This document shows positions 1 through 7,729 of a stretch of 64,000 nucleotides of DNA, one piece after another (within the stretch, counting starts at the first letter, position 1; each line of letters begins with the position of its first letter). Both the position numbers and the translations under genes were made by a program. The stretch is from assembly GCF_023660105.1 (NCBI RefSeq), contig NZ_JAMHGA010000038.1, positions 124,001-188,000 of the forward strand, written 5' to 3'. The notes under the pieces were generated by a model. That model searched no databases. It saw nothing but the letters and a program-made list of their open reading frames with translations, and had not been told where the DNA came from. Origin of the DNA: Desulfovibrio aminophilus. Its GTDB lineage: Bacteria; Desulfobacterota; Desulfovibrionia; Desulfovibrionales; Desulfovibrionaceae.

Positions 1-35
1 AAGGTGGTGTCGAAGACAAAGATGCGCTCAGCCAT
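1..35 (-). CDS. leuA: 2-isopropylmalate synthase, N-terminal fragment (runs off the window)
   Basis: The window opens inside a minus-strand gene whose first eleven codons read MAERIFVFDTT. This matches the opening of 2-isopropylmalate synthase, in which FDTTLRDGEQ binds the divalent metal and 2-oxoisovalerate; the enzyme commits carbon to leucine. A GGAGG Shine-Dalgarno lies 7 bases before the ATG. The gene follows psd and pssA on the same strand, an order I recall from Desulfovibrio genomes and which supports the call. Related homocitrate or citramalate synthases open in a similar way and cannot be excluded from eleven residues. Confidence 0.7.
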   Translation of the reverse strand, partial: MAERIFVFDTT

Positions 36-54
36 TTTCTTTCCTCCACTGACG

Positions 55-70
55 CCCATCGTCCGATGGG
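55..70 (-). other. small hairpin in the leuA leader
   Basis: CCCATC and GATGGG form a 6-bp stem with a GGAC loop, ending about 8 bases upstream of the leuA Shine-Dalgarno. It could influence ribosome access, but no leader peptide rich in leucine codons or T-box element is visible in the 132 bases between pssA and leuA. Confidence 0.3.
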
Positions 71-167
71 TTTACTCTTGTCGATGCGTAAGGGCAACAC
101 GCCGCGGCCGGGCCCTGGCCCGAATCCGTCGGCGACTGGTGACAGGTCGCGGAAAGCGGAAGTCAGG

Positions 168-929
168 CTAGGATAGCTTGGGGGTCTCCCGTAGGAGCTT
201 GGAGCCCCTGCGGGAAAGATAGAAGAGGGTGTAGAGAACGCCGGAGGCGATGTAGCCGAGGAAAAGCAGGAAGCCCAGCGCGCGCGGCCGGGAGGCCACG
301 AGCACGAACAGCAGGATGGCGGTGACCATCGAGCTGAAGGGATGCGCCTTGAGGAAGCCGTATTCCTTGAAGGAGGCGAAGCGGATGGTGCTGACCATGA
401 GGAAGGAGAGCATGTAGGTCAGGGTCAGGACCGTCAGGGCCAGCGGTCTGCCGCTCCAGGCCTCGGGGATGTATGGGGTGAAGAGGACCAGGGTGGCCAG
501 GGTGCAGGCCTGGGCCGGGATGGGCAGGCCGATGAAGAACTTCTTGGAGATCACCTTGGTCTGGACGTTGAAGCGGGCCAGCCGGAGCGCGCCGCAGGCC
601 ACGATGAGGAAGGCGGCCATGAGCCCGAGGCGGCCGAACTGCTGGAGTTTCCAGAAATAGACGAGCATGGCCGGGGTCACGCCGAAGGCCACGAGATCGG
701 CCAGGGAATCGTACTGCACCCCGAATTCGCTGCTGGTGCCCGTGAGCCGGGCGACCTTGCCGTCCAGTCCGTCCAGGAGCCCGCTGCCCAGGATCGCCAG
801 GGCGCACATCTCGAAACGGCCCTGCACGGCCCAGAGAATGCCCAGGAACCCCACGAACAGGCTGGCCGTGGTGAACAGGTTGGGCAGGATGTACACGCCC
901 TTGTGGCGCGGCAGCGGTCTCTCGCTCAT
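168..929 (-). CDS. pssA: CDP-diacylglycerol--serine O-phosphatidyltransferase
   Basis: Integral membrane enzyme that transfers phosphatidate from CDP-diacylglycerol to serine, giving phosphatidylserine. The 253-residue protein carries the full CDP-alcohol phosphotransferase signature D-G-x2-A-R-x8-G-x3-D-x3-D at about residues 56-78 (DG..AR, G70, D74, D78), followed by several hydrophobic helices, as expected of the PssA subclass. It lies 25 bases downstream of psd on the same strand, so the product is passed to the decarboxylase encoded by its neighbour. The Shine-Dalgarno is weak (GACGAGAAA before the ATG), so some translational coupling to psd is plausible. Confidence 0.95.
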   Translation of the reverse strand: MSERPLPRHKGVYILPNLFTTASLFVGFLGILWAVQGRFEMCALAILGSGLLDGLDGKVARLTGTSSEFGVQYDSLADLVAFGVTPAMLVYFWKLQQFGRLGLMAAFLIVACGALRLARFNVQTKVISKKFFIGLPIPAQACTLATLVLFTPYIPEAWSGRPLALTVLTLTYMLSFLMVSTIRFASFKEYGFLKAHPFSSMVTAILLFVLVASRPRALGFLLFLGYIASGVLYTLFYLSRRGSKLLRETPKLS

Positions 930-954
930 TTTCTCGTCACAGGCCCCGAGGAGG

Positions 955-1596
955 CTAACGCTTCACGGCGACCACGGTCTGGCCGGCGAACACCTGATCG
1001 CCGACGTACACGCTGCAATCGTAACCATCGGGCAGGTAAAGGTCAACTCGCGAGCCGAACTTGATCAGGCCGAACCGCTCGGCGCGCTTGAGCTTGTCGC
1101 CCTTCTCGGCCCAGCAGACGATGCGCCGGGCGATGAGCCCCGCGATCTGGACCACGGTGAAGCGCTGGTTGCCCTTGCCCACGATCTCCACCACGTTGCG
1201 CTCGTTGTCCTTGCTGGCCTTGTCCAGGGAGGCGTTGAAGAACTTGCCGGGGTGGTAGTGCAGGGCCTGGATGGTCCCGGACACGGGCATGCGGTTCACG
1301 TGCACGTCGAAGATGTTCATGAACACGCAGATGACCTGGCGGGCCTCGCCGGACACGGGGTCGGTCTCGCGGCCGATCTTGACGATCTTGCCGTCGGCCG
1401 GGGAGACCACGGCCTCGGCGTCCTCGGGCTGCACCCGCTCGGGATCACGGAAGAAGTTCAGGGCCAGCGCGGTCAAGACGAGCATGAGCACGGTCGGAAA
1501 CCACCACTCAAGGAGGGCGAAGACCAGGGTGCAGAAGGCCGCGAAAAAGATGTGGGGCAATCCCTCCAGGCTGACGCCCGCCGATGGCTTGAGCAT
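955..1596 (-). CDS. psd: phosphatidylserine decarboxylase (short, archaeal-type)
   Basis: Pyruvoyl enzyme that decarboxylates phosphatidylserine to phosphatidylethanolamine. The 213-residue protein is the compact form of the family. Two hydrophobic segments near residues 15-48 anchor it, and the C-terminal KFGSRVDLYLP contains the Gly181-Ser182 bond at which autocleavage would make the small alpha chain and its pyruvoyl group. The SPADGK stretch near residue 65 and the NIFDVHVNR stretch near residue 94 are further family landmarks. A strong GGAGGAG ribosome site supports the ATG at 1596. It is the first gene of the psd-pssA-leuA series. Confidence 0.95.
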   Translation of the reverse strand: MLKPSAGVSLEGLPHIFFAAFCTLVFALLEWWFPTVLMLVLTALALNFFRDPERVQPEDAEAVVSPADGKIVKIGRETDPVSGEARQVICVFMNIFDVHVNRMPVSGTIQALHYHPGKFFNASLDKASKDNERNVVEIVGKGNQRFTVVQIAGLIARRIVCWAEKGDKLKRAERFGLIKFGSRVDLYLPDGYDCSVYVGDQVFAGQTVVAVKR

Positions 1597-1695
1597 TGAC
1601 TCCTCCGCGCGATCGTTTCCGCATCCCTAACCGTGGCGGGCCGCGAGGTCAACAACCCCCTTCCAGGGCCGCCGCTTCTCGGGTATTCCCGGGGC

Positions 1696-2697
1696 ATGGA
1701 TCCGGTGACCCACGCCGCAACGGGCCTGCTCGCGGCCCAGGCCGTCCGGCGCGCCCTGCCCGGCGTGCGCCTGCTCCTGCCCGCCTGCCTGGCGGCGGCC
1801 CTGCTCCCGGACCTGGACAATTTCACCGGCGGCGACCCGGAACACTACCTGCTCTATCACCGGGCCCTGTCCCACTCCCTGCTCGCCGCGCCCCTCCTGG
1901 CCGCGATCCTGGCCGGGGCCTGGAAGCTCCTGGCCCGGGACGCGCCGCCCCTGAAGGCCTGGCTGCTCATGCTCGGCCTGGTGCTCGGGCACCTCTGGCT
2001 GGACTACGTGACCTCCTACGGCACGCAGCTCCTGGCCCCATACGACTCCGCCCGCTTCACCCTGGAGTCCGTGTTCATCGTGGACCCGGTGTTCACGGCC
2101 GGAATGCTCCTGGCGGCCCTGGCGGCCCGGCGGCTGCCCGCGCGGCGCGCGTCCCTGGCCCTGGCCGGGCTGGCCTGGGTCCTGGCCTACCCCCTGGCCT
2201 GCTGGTCCTGCCGTCTGGCCCTGGAATACCGACTGGAGGAGGCCCTGCACCGCGAGGGACGGCCCTTCGCCTCGCTGCGCCTGAGCCCCGAGGCGTTCAC
2301 GCCCTGGTACTGGAAGGCCGTGGTGGACCGGGGCGGGACGTACGAACTCTCCCTGGTCCGGCTCACGGCCCCGGACACCCTGCCGCCCGGCAGGGTCTAC
2401 GCCAAGGCCGACAAGGCTCTGCTGGACGGATTGGGCCGGGAGGCGGGGGTGTTCAAGACCTATGAATGGTTCAGCCGGTATCCGGCCGTGGCCCGCAATC
2501 GCGAGGGCGACCGCGAGACCCTGATCTTCCAGGACCTGCGCTTCGTCAGTCTGCACCCCCTGGTGCGGGCCGTCACCGGCGGCGACCGCGAGCCGTTCTT
2601 CACCCTCACGGCGGTGCTCGACGCGCGCGACGGGCGGCTGCTGGAATACCGCCTGCGCCAGGGCGGTGGCCGACCCTCTACCAGCGCCGCGAGATGA
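1696..2697 (+). CDS. membrane-bound metal-dependent hydrolase, YdjM/LexA-binding family (PF04307)
   Basis: A 333-residue membrane protein opening MDPVTHAATGLL, the metal-ligand histidine motif of the YdjM/YfhO-type putative hydrolases. It continues with LLPDLDN and with YHRALSHSLL, which supply further acidic and histidine ligands. About four hydrophobic helices follow in the first 200 residues, and the C-terminal 130 residues are soluble. Members are assumed to be zinc-dependent membrane hydrolases of unknown substrate. An upstream in-frame ATG at 1633 is less likely because the family motif begins at the internal methionine. The last 20 bases overlap the convergent methyltransferase-like gene. 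Confidence 0.8.
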   Translation: MDPVTHAATGLLAAQAVRRALPGVRLLLPACLAAALLPDLDNFTGGDPEHYLLYHRALSHSLLAAPLLAAILAGAWKLLARDAPPLKAWLLMLGLVLGHLWLDYVTSYGTQLLAPYDSARFTLESVFIVDPVFTAGMLLAALAARRLPARRASLALAGLAWVLAYPLACWSCRLALEYRLEEALHREGRPFASLRLSPEAFTPWYWKAVVDRGGTYELSLVRLTAPDTLPPGRVYAKADKALLDGLGREAGVFKTYEWFSRYPAVARNREGDRETLIFQDLRFVSLHPLVRAVTGGDREPFFTLTAVLDARDGRLLEYRLRQGGGRPSTSAAR

Positions 2698-3664
2698 GCG
2701 ATCGCCCCATCTGCGTGAGATAGGGCAGAAATTCCTCGCCCAGCTGATGCAGCGGCACCACCCGTCCCTCGATGAACAGGCCCTGGGGATAGAAGTCCAG
2801 GGTCTCGTACTCCGGGGTTCCCTGGAATCCGTTGATCCGCGAGAGCATGACCGAGACGTTCATCTCCTTGTTGTAGACGATGAGCCCCTCGGGAAAGAAG
2901 ACCGTGTGTTTGAGCCGGCCCTTGCAGGCGTCGAACAGGGCGTAGAAGATCTTCACGAAGTGCTCGCGCCGCAGGCGTTGGTGCGTGGCCGAGACGGTCT
3001 CGTTGGAGACGAAGCTCAGGTCCTTGCCCGCGATGAGCGAGTAGGTGGACACGTAGCGGGCGTCGGCGAAGACCACCTCGCCGGTGCCCAGGTCCTCGGT
3101 GAGACGCCCGGAGCGCTCGGCCACCGGACGATCATATTCCAGCCCCAATATCTCGGGCTCGTCGAAGCCGTTGCGCCGGGCCTGAATCCGGGCCGCCAGC
3201 ATGAGGATGCCCGTGCCCGTGCCGATGTCCAGGCCCACGTAGGGCCGTTCCAGGACCTCCGGCGGCAGGCGGCGCAGGGCCACGGAGCGCAGGATGTGCG
3301 CGGTCTTGGGCAGATCGGCCAGCATGCGCAGGGCGAAGGACCACTGCCGCAGGCTGTTCATGACCTCCACGTCGTCCCCGTCCTCGTTGAGGCTTTGGTG
3401 GCGGCTGAACTGTTCGAAGAGCCGGGTGATCTCCGGCAGGGGCACCACCGCGCGGTGCGCGCCCTCGTAAACGTAGGCGAAGAAATATTTCGCGGCCACA
3501 TTGACGAAGAGCACGTCCTCGGCCGGACGGCGCGGATCGCAGAGGCGGTCCAGGTCGGCGGTGAGCGGCGTGCGCAGGTAGTGTTCAGGCAGAATGACGG
3601 AGGCGGCGCCGGCATCCCGAGTGGGGACGGGTCGTTTCGCGGTGGCGGCGGCGAACAGCGGCAT
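2678..3664 (-). CDS. SAM-dependent methyltransferase-like protein
   Basis: A 328-residue soluble protein with a clear Rossmann SAM-binding loop, LDIGTGTGILML, at residues 145-156, and an acidic strand end, LGLEYDRP, about 30 residues later, as in class I methyltransferases. The N-terminal 140 residues and the C-terminal 100 residues, which are rich in aromatics and strands, have no family I recognise, so the substrate is unknown. The protein begins MPLFAAATAKRP after a GGGAG site. The gene stands alone, convergent with the membrane hydrolase and separated from the HxlR regulator by about 100 bases. Confidence 0.7.
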   Translation of the reverse strand: MPLFAAATAKRPVPTRDAGAASVILPEHYLRTPLTADLDRLCDPRRPAEDVLFVNVAAKYFFAYVYEGAHRAVVPLPEITRLFEQFSRHQSLNEDGDDVEVMNSLRQWSFALRMLADLPKTAHILRSVALRRLPPEVLERPYVGLDIGTGTGILMLAARIQARRNGFDEPEILGLEYDRPVAERSGRLTEDLGTGEVVFADARYVSTYSLIAGKDLSFVSNETVSATHQRLRREHFVKIFYALFDACKGRLKHTVFFPEGLIVYNKEMNVSVMLSRINGFQGTPEYETLDFYPQGLFIEGRVVPLHQLGEEFLPYLTQMGRSLISRRW

Positions 3665-3768
3665 GGAGGACGGCTCCCTCGGTTCGGTTGGTGGTCGGGG
3701 GCATTATTTTCCCCTTCGCGCCACCTTGCAGGGACCGTACCGGCCGCGACCGGATCGCTCGAAGGAAC

Positions 3769-4170
3769 TCAGGCGGCCTGTTCCGAGGCCTCGCGCTCCT
3801 TGAGCAGCTTCTCGTAGTGCCCGCCCCAGCGGCAAAGTTCCTTGAGCACCGGCATGACGCTCTCGCCCAAATCGGTGAGGGAGTATTCCACCTTCGGCGG
3901 GACCTGGGCGTGCACCTCGCGGCGCACCATGCCGTCAGCCTCCAGCTCGCGCAGCTGCTGGGTGAGCATCTTCTGGGTGATGCTCGGCATGGCCTTGCGC
4001 ACCTGCCCGAAGCGCAGGGTTCCCCGACGACCCAGGTGGTAAAGGATCACCGGCTTCCACTTGCCGCCGATGACCTGCAGCGTCAACTCCACGGAGCAGC
4101 AGTATTCCTTGCCGCACAGACGCTTCACGGCGCAGCCGTGGGATTCCTGCTCAGCCTTGTTCTTCTTCAT
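3769..4170 (-). CDS. HxlR-family transcriptional regulator with extra N-terminal cysteines
   Basis: A 133-residue winged-helix regulator of the HxlR/MarR-like class. The family core IGGKWKPVILYHL and the recognition region ITQKMLTQQLRELEADG are intact, and the wing ends at YSLTDLGESV. HxlR regulators often sense quinones, aldehydes or thiol-reactive compounds through one N-terminal cysteine; this one has four (C13, C19, C24, C25) just before the DNA-binding domain. It is divergent from a four-gene flavoenzyme operon with about 100 bases between, so it probably represses that operon. The start at 4170 was chosen for its GAGGAAACCA ribosome site. Confidence 0.92.
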   Translation of the reverse strand: MKKNKAEQESHGCAVKRLCGKEYCCSVELTLQVIGGKWKPVILYHLGRRGTLRFGQVRKAMPSITQKMLTQQLRELEADGMVRREVHAQVPPKVEYSLTDLGESVMPVLKELCRWGGHYEKLLKEREASEQAA

Positions 4171-4274
4171 TGGTTTCCTCAAGGGTACTATATGACTTTC
4201 AGGTGCCTGCTTGCCTTTTTGTGCATACTGCATGAAACAGTGGGCAGTGTAAACCGGAAACCAAAGGAGCCGTC

Positions 4275-4784
4275 ATGGAACTTTTCGAAGCCATCCATAC
4301 CCGGCGCAGCATCCGCAAGTTCGAGGACGCGCCCGTGTCCGACGAGACCGTGCGGGAGATCCTGGAAGCGGCCATGAGCGCCCCCAGCGCGGGCAACGCC
4401 CAGCCCTGGCACTTCGTGGTCGTCCGCGACCGGGTTCTGCGCGAGGCCGTCCCCTCCTTCAGCCCCTATGCGGGCATGGTCGCCCACGCCCCCCTGGGCA
4501 TCCTGGTCTGCGCCGAGCTGCCCCTGGAGAAGTACCCCGGCTATTGGGTGCAGGACTGTTCGGCCGCCACCCAGAACCTGCTCCTGGCGGCCCACGGCAA
4601 GGGCCTGGGCGCGGTCTGGACCGGCGTGCATCCCATGCGCGACCGCGAGGAAGGCTTCCGCAAGCTCCTCGGCTTGCCGGAAACCGTCATGCCCCTGGCC
4701 TTCGTGGTCCTGGGCCATCCAGCCCAGGAATCCGGCCGCCGCGACCGCTTCCGGCCGGAACGCATCCACACCGACCGCTGGTGA
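4275..4784 (+). CDS. nitroreductase family FMN oxidoreductase
   Basis: A 169-residue nitroreductase-fold flavoprotein. The N-terminal TRRSIRKFED is the FMN-phosphate-binding motif, SAPSAGNAQPWHF forms the flavin pocket, and the GLGAVWTGVHP stretch is the usual C-terminal FMN contact. The family reduces nitroaromatics, quinones or enones with NAD(P)H; the substrate cannot be read from the sequence. It is the first gene of an operon with a flavin reductase-like protein, a ferredoxin-nitroreductase fusion and a flavodoxin-like protein, divergent from the HxlR gene. The ATG follows an AAGGAG site. Confidence 0.92.
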   Translation: MELFEAIHTRRSIRKFEDAPVSDETVREILEAAMSAPSAGNAQPWHFVVVRDRVLREAVPSFSPYAGMVAHAPLGILVCAELPLEKYPGYWVQDCSAATQNLLLAAHGKGLGAVWTGVHPMRDREEGFRKLLGLPETVMPLAFVVLGHPAQESGRRDRFRPERIHTDRW

Positions 4785-4799
4785 ACGGGAGGAACAACC

Positions 4800-5375
4800 A
4801 TGCACACCGACCTCGGCCCGATTCTCGCCCTATACCCCACGCTGACGACCATCGTGGGGGCGCATTGCGGCGGACGGCCCAACTTCCTGGCGGTGGCCCA
4901 TCTCAGCCCCATGAACCACGGACGGCCCCAGTACCTGGCCATCGGCCTGAACCAGTCGCACCACACCAATGCGGGCATCGTGGAGAACGGCCAGTTCAGC
5001 ATCTGCATTCCGAGCCAGGATCTCCTTGAAAAAACGGACTACGTGGGCCTCGTCTCCGGCAAAACCACGGACAAGTCCAGGCTGTTCGACATCTTCCACG
5101 GCCGGCTCCCGGCGGCCCCGCTCATCCGGGAGTGCCCGGTGTGCATGGAGTGCCGCCTGCACCAGACCCTGGTTCTCGGCACCCACGACATCTTCATCGG
5201 CGAACTGGTGGCCACCCACGCCGACCCCTCGGTGCTCACCGGGGGCGCGATCGACTTCGCCAAGGTCCGCCCCATGCTCTTCGACATGCCTCTCAAGAAA
5301 TACAGGGCCTTGGGCCCCGTGCTCGGCGACTGCTGGAGCGCGGGAAAGGCCCTCAAAAGAAAGGACAAGCAATGA
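4800..5375 (+). CDS. flavin reductase / flavoredoxin-like FMN-binding protein
   Basis: A 191-residue protein of the flavin reductase-like split-barrel class, which also includes Desulfovibrio flavoredoxin. Visible features are the N-terminal YPTLTTIVGAH strand, the NQSHHTNAGI and FSICIPS strands around the expected FMN site, and a central CPVCMEC cysteine group that could hold a metal or a disulfide. It probably binds FMN and passes electrons from NAD(P)H or ferredoxin to its operon partners. The start is 15 bases after the nitroreductase stop, and its TGA overlaps the ATG of the next gene, so the two are translationally coupled. Confidence 0.85.
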   Translation: MHTDLGPILALYPTLTTIVGAHCGGRPNFLAVAHLSPMNHGRPQYLAIGLNQSHHTNAGIVENGQFSICIPSQDLLEKTDYVGLVSGKTTDKSRLFDIFHGRLPAAPLIRECPVCMECRLHQTLVLGTHDIFIGELVATHADPSVLTGGAIDFAKVRPMLFDMPLKKYRALGPVLGDCWSAGKALKRKDKQ

Positions 5376-6178
5376 ACGGTGATGTCCGCCTGGACGTTGA
5401 TTTCGATCTCTGCGCGCGCGACGGGCTCTGCGCCCGGGAATGCCCCTTCGGGCTCATCGAGGTGGACGCCGAGGGCCTGCCCTCCATGCGCCGCGCGGCG
5501 GAAAAACTCTGCATCGGCTGCGGCCACTGCGTGGCCATCTGCCCCCGCGCCGCGCTCAGCCTGAACGGCGTCCCGGCCCGTTCGCTTCCGGCCGTGGAAC
5601 GCCACGCCCTGCCCGAGCCGGAGCAGGTCGCCCTGCTCTTCAAGTCCCGGCGCTCCATCCGGGCCTACAAGTCCGAGCCCCTGGACCGGCGGGAGATCGA
5701 GGCCCTGCTGGATGTGGCCCGCTTCGCGCCTTCGGCCGTGAACTCCCAGCCCGTGCACTGGGCCGCGAGCCTCTCTCCGGCGCGCACCCGGGAGTTGGCC
5801 GGACTGGCGGTGGACTGGATGCGCAGCGTGCCGGACATGCCCTACAAGGGCTGGATCACGGCCTGGGACGAGGGACGGGACAAGATCCTGCACGGCGCGC
5901 CGCACGTGGTCCTGGCCCACGCCCCGGACGATGCCCGCTGGGGCCAGGTGGACTGCACCACGGCCGCGGCCTGGATGGAGCTTCTGGCCGCGGCGAACGG
6001 CCTGGGCACCTGCTGGGCCGGAATCTTCACCCGCGCCGCCCAGCAGTGGGCCCCGCTCCAGGAGGCCCTGAACCTGCCCGCCGGACACACGGTCCAGGCC
6101 GGGCTCATGCTCGGACGACCCGCAGTGCGCTACGCCCGCGTGCCGGAACGGCATGCCCTCCGGCTGCAATGGCTCTGA
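5372..6178 (+). CDS. nitroreductase with N-terminal 2[4Fe-4S] ferredoxin domain
   Basis: A 268-residue fusion. Residues 1-65 form a bacterial ferredoxin domain with two clusters, CARDGLCARECP and CIGCGHCVAICP. Residues about 85-268 form a nitroreductase domain with the FMN motif RRSIRAYKSEPL, the pocket APSAVNSQPVHW and GLGTCWAGIF. The ferredoxin would deliver low-potential electrons directly to the flavin, so the enzyme need not use NAD(P)H. The first cluster has an unusually spaced first half (C-x5-C-x3-CP), so one cluster may be atypical. The start at 5372 overlaps the preceding stop as ATGA. Confidence 0.93.
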   Translation: MNGDVRLDVDFDLCARDGLCARECPFGLIEVDAEGLPSMRRAAEKLCIGCGHCVAICPRAALSLNGVPARSLPAVERHALPEPEQVALLFKSRRSIRAYKSEPLDRREIEALLDVARFAPSAVNSQPVHWAASLSPARTRELAGLAVDWMRSVPDMPYKGWITAWDEGRDKILHGAPHVVLAHAPDDARWGQVDCTTAAAWMELLAAANGLGTCWAGIFTRAAQQWAPLQEALNLPAGHTVQAGLMLGRPAVRYARVPERHALRLQWL

Positions 6179-6210
6179 GACACCCCCGAACAGGCAAGGG
6201 AGCGAGGACG

Positions 6211-6864
6211 ATGAAAGCCTTGGCCGTCAACGGCAGCCCGAGAAAGAAATGGAACACCGCGATGCTTCTGGAGCGGGCCTTGGCCGGGGCCGAGTCCAAG
6301 GGCGCGCGGTGCGAGATGGTCCACCTCTACGACCTGGCCTACACCGGCTGCCGCAGCTGCTTCTCCTGCAAGCTGCTCAACGGCAAGAACTACGGGCGCT
6401 GCGCCGTGCGGGACGGCCTCACCCCTGCCCTGGAACGCGCCGCCGAGTCCGACGTCCTGATCCTCGGCTCGCCGGTCTACTTCGGCACCGAGACCGGGAT
6501 GATGCGCTCGTTCATGGAACGCCTGCTGTTCCCCTTCGTGACCTACACCCCGGGCTATGCGAGCATCTTCCCGGGCAGGCTCCGAAGCGCCCTGGTGTAC
6601 TCCATGAACATCGGCGAGGAGGCCCTGGCCGCCACCGGCCAGGACCGGCGCATCGAGCACTCGCGTTCGTTCATGACGCGCACCTTCGGCAACTGCGAGA
6701 CGCTGGTCGTCTGCGACACCTTCCAATTCCAGGACTACTCCAAGTATCTGTCCACGGTCTGGGACGCGGAAGCCAAGGCGAAACGCCGCGAGGAGGTCTT
6801 CCCCCGGGACCTGGAACGGGCCTTTGGCCTGGGCGCGCGGCTGGCCGAAGCGGCCGGTGCCTGA
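6211..6864 (+). CDS. NADPH-dependent FMN reductase / iron-sulfur flavoprotein-like protein
   Basis: A 217-residue flavodoxin-fold protein. NGSPRKKWNTAML at the N terminus is the FMN-phosphate loop of the NADPH-dependent FMN reductase and Isf families. GCRSCFSCKLL, with a further Cys at GRC, resembles the compact cysteine motif that holds the [4Fe-4S] cluster in iron-sulfur flavoproteins. GSPVYFGTETGMMRSFMERL is the expected second flavin loop. It closes the flavoenzyme operon that begins at 4275 and is followed at once by a hairpin terminator. Its role is probably electron transfer or quinone/xenobiotic reduction. Confidence 0.88.
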   Translation: MKALAVNGSPRKKWNTAMLLERALAGAESKGARCEMVHLYDLAYTGCRSCFSCKLLNGKNYGRCAVRDGLTPALERAAESDVLILGSPVYFGTETGMMRSFMERLLFPFVTYTPGYASIFPGRLRSALVYSMNIGEEALAATGQDRRIEHSRSFMTRTFGNCETLVVCDTFQFQDYSKYLSTVWDAEAKAKRREEVFPRDLERAFGLGARLAEAAGA

Positions 6865-6885
6865 ACCGCCGGAGAAACCAACGAA

Positions 6886-6913
6886 AAAGGCCGGTCCCTT
6901 GGGACCGGCCTTT
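6886..6913. terminator. bidirectional rho-independent terminator
   Basis: AAAGGCCGGTCCC and its exact complement form a 13-bp stem with a two-base centre. A T-containing run follows on the plus strand and a run of five T on the minus strand, so the element can end both the flavoenzyme operon and the tRNA-Gly transcript. Confidence 0.85.
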
Positions 6914-6920
6914 CACTTTC

Positions 6921-6995
<75 letters not shown>

Positions 6996-7168
6996 TCTCA
7001 AAGGGAAGCTCGTCTTACCCGCGTAGCCCGAAGCTGTCAAGATTTCATGCCGCCCTTTTTTTCCTTTTCCGCCCCGCCACCCGGAATCCGCTTGCCGGAC
7101 AAGGATTCTCCGCCGCAATCCCGCGCCCGGCCCCGCCGCCCGCCTGCCCCCCCATCGCGTCATGTTCT

Positions 7169-7185
7169 ATATTCGCAATGAATAT
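7169..7185. promoter_or_regulatory. AT-rich inverted repeat upstream of dksA
   Basis: ATATTC and GAATAT are separated by five bases in the otherwise feature-poor 335-base gap between tRNA-Gly and dksA. The repeat lies about 145 bases before the dksA start in the most AT-rich part of the gap. It could be an operator or lie near a dksA promoter; I found no convincing -35/-10 pair in the rest of the gap. Confidence 0.3.
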
Positions 7186-7330
7186 CAATATATTGGCTCC
7201 GATTTCCAGGCCAGAGCCCAGGGCTTTACTTCAACATGTATTTTAGATTAAAGACAGCATTTCACTTTCCACCGAGATACCGCCGTCGGACTTCCGGCGG
7301 CGGACTTCGTTCCCAAACGAGGTGCTATTG

Positions 7331-7693
7331 ATGGATGCCAAGGATCTCGAGTACTTCCGTGAGGTACTGACCAACTCGCTCAACGACATCCTGCAGAACA
7401 GCCAGGCCACCATCGAGGACATGACCGAGTCCGTGGAGGTCTACGCCGACCCGGCCGACCGGGCCACCGCAGAGTCCGACCGGGCCTTCACCCTGCGCCT
7501 GCGCGACCGCGAGCGCAAACTGATCAAGAAGATTCAGCAGGCCCTGCAGCGCATCGAGGACGGCGAGTTCGGCATTTGCCAGGAATGCGGCGAGGAAATC
7601 GGCGTGGCCCGACTCAAGGCCAGGCCCATGACCACGCTCTGCATCGCCTGCAAGAGCAAGCAGGAAGCCGACGAGCATATCCGGGGCGACTAG
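7331..7693 (+). CDS. dksA: DksA/TraR-family RNA polymerase-binding zinc-finger protein
   Basis: A 120-residue regulator that binds the RNA polymerase secondary channel and, with ppGpp, adjusts rRNA and amino-acid promoters. The N-terminal half is helical (coiled-coil), and its tip region VYADPADRATAESDR holds acidic residues as in DksA. The C-terminal C4 zinc finger is complete, with spacing C-x2-C-x17-C-x2-C. The start at 7331 is preferred over an in-frame GTG at 7322 because GAGGTG lies at proper spacing before the ATG. The stop is followed by the NFACT gene after 36 bases, so the two may share a transcript. Confidence 0.93.
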   Translation: MDAKDLEYFREVLTNSLNDILQNSQATIEDMTESVEVYADPADRATAESDRAFTLRLRDRERKLIKKIQQALQRIEDGEFGICQECGEEIGVARLKARPMTTLCIACKSKQEADEHIRGD

Positions 7694-7729
7694 CCCCGAC
7701 GACCGGCCCGGGGAGGGGCGCAGGCGCAC

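Noticed and set aside
7322-7330. GTG at 7322 as the dksA start
   Set aside because: It overlaps the GAGGTG ribosome site; the ATG at 7331 has correct spacing and gives the usual DksA length.
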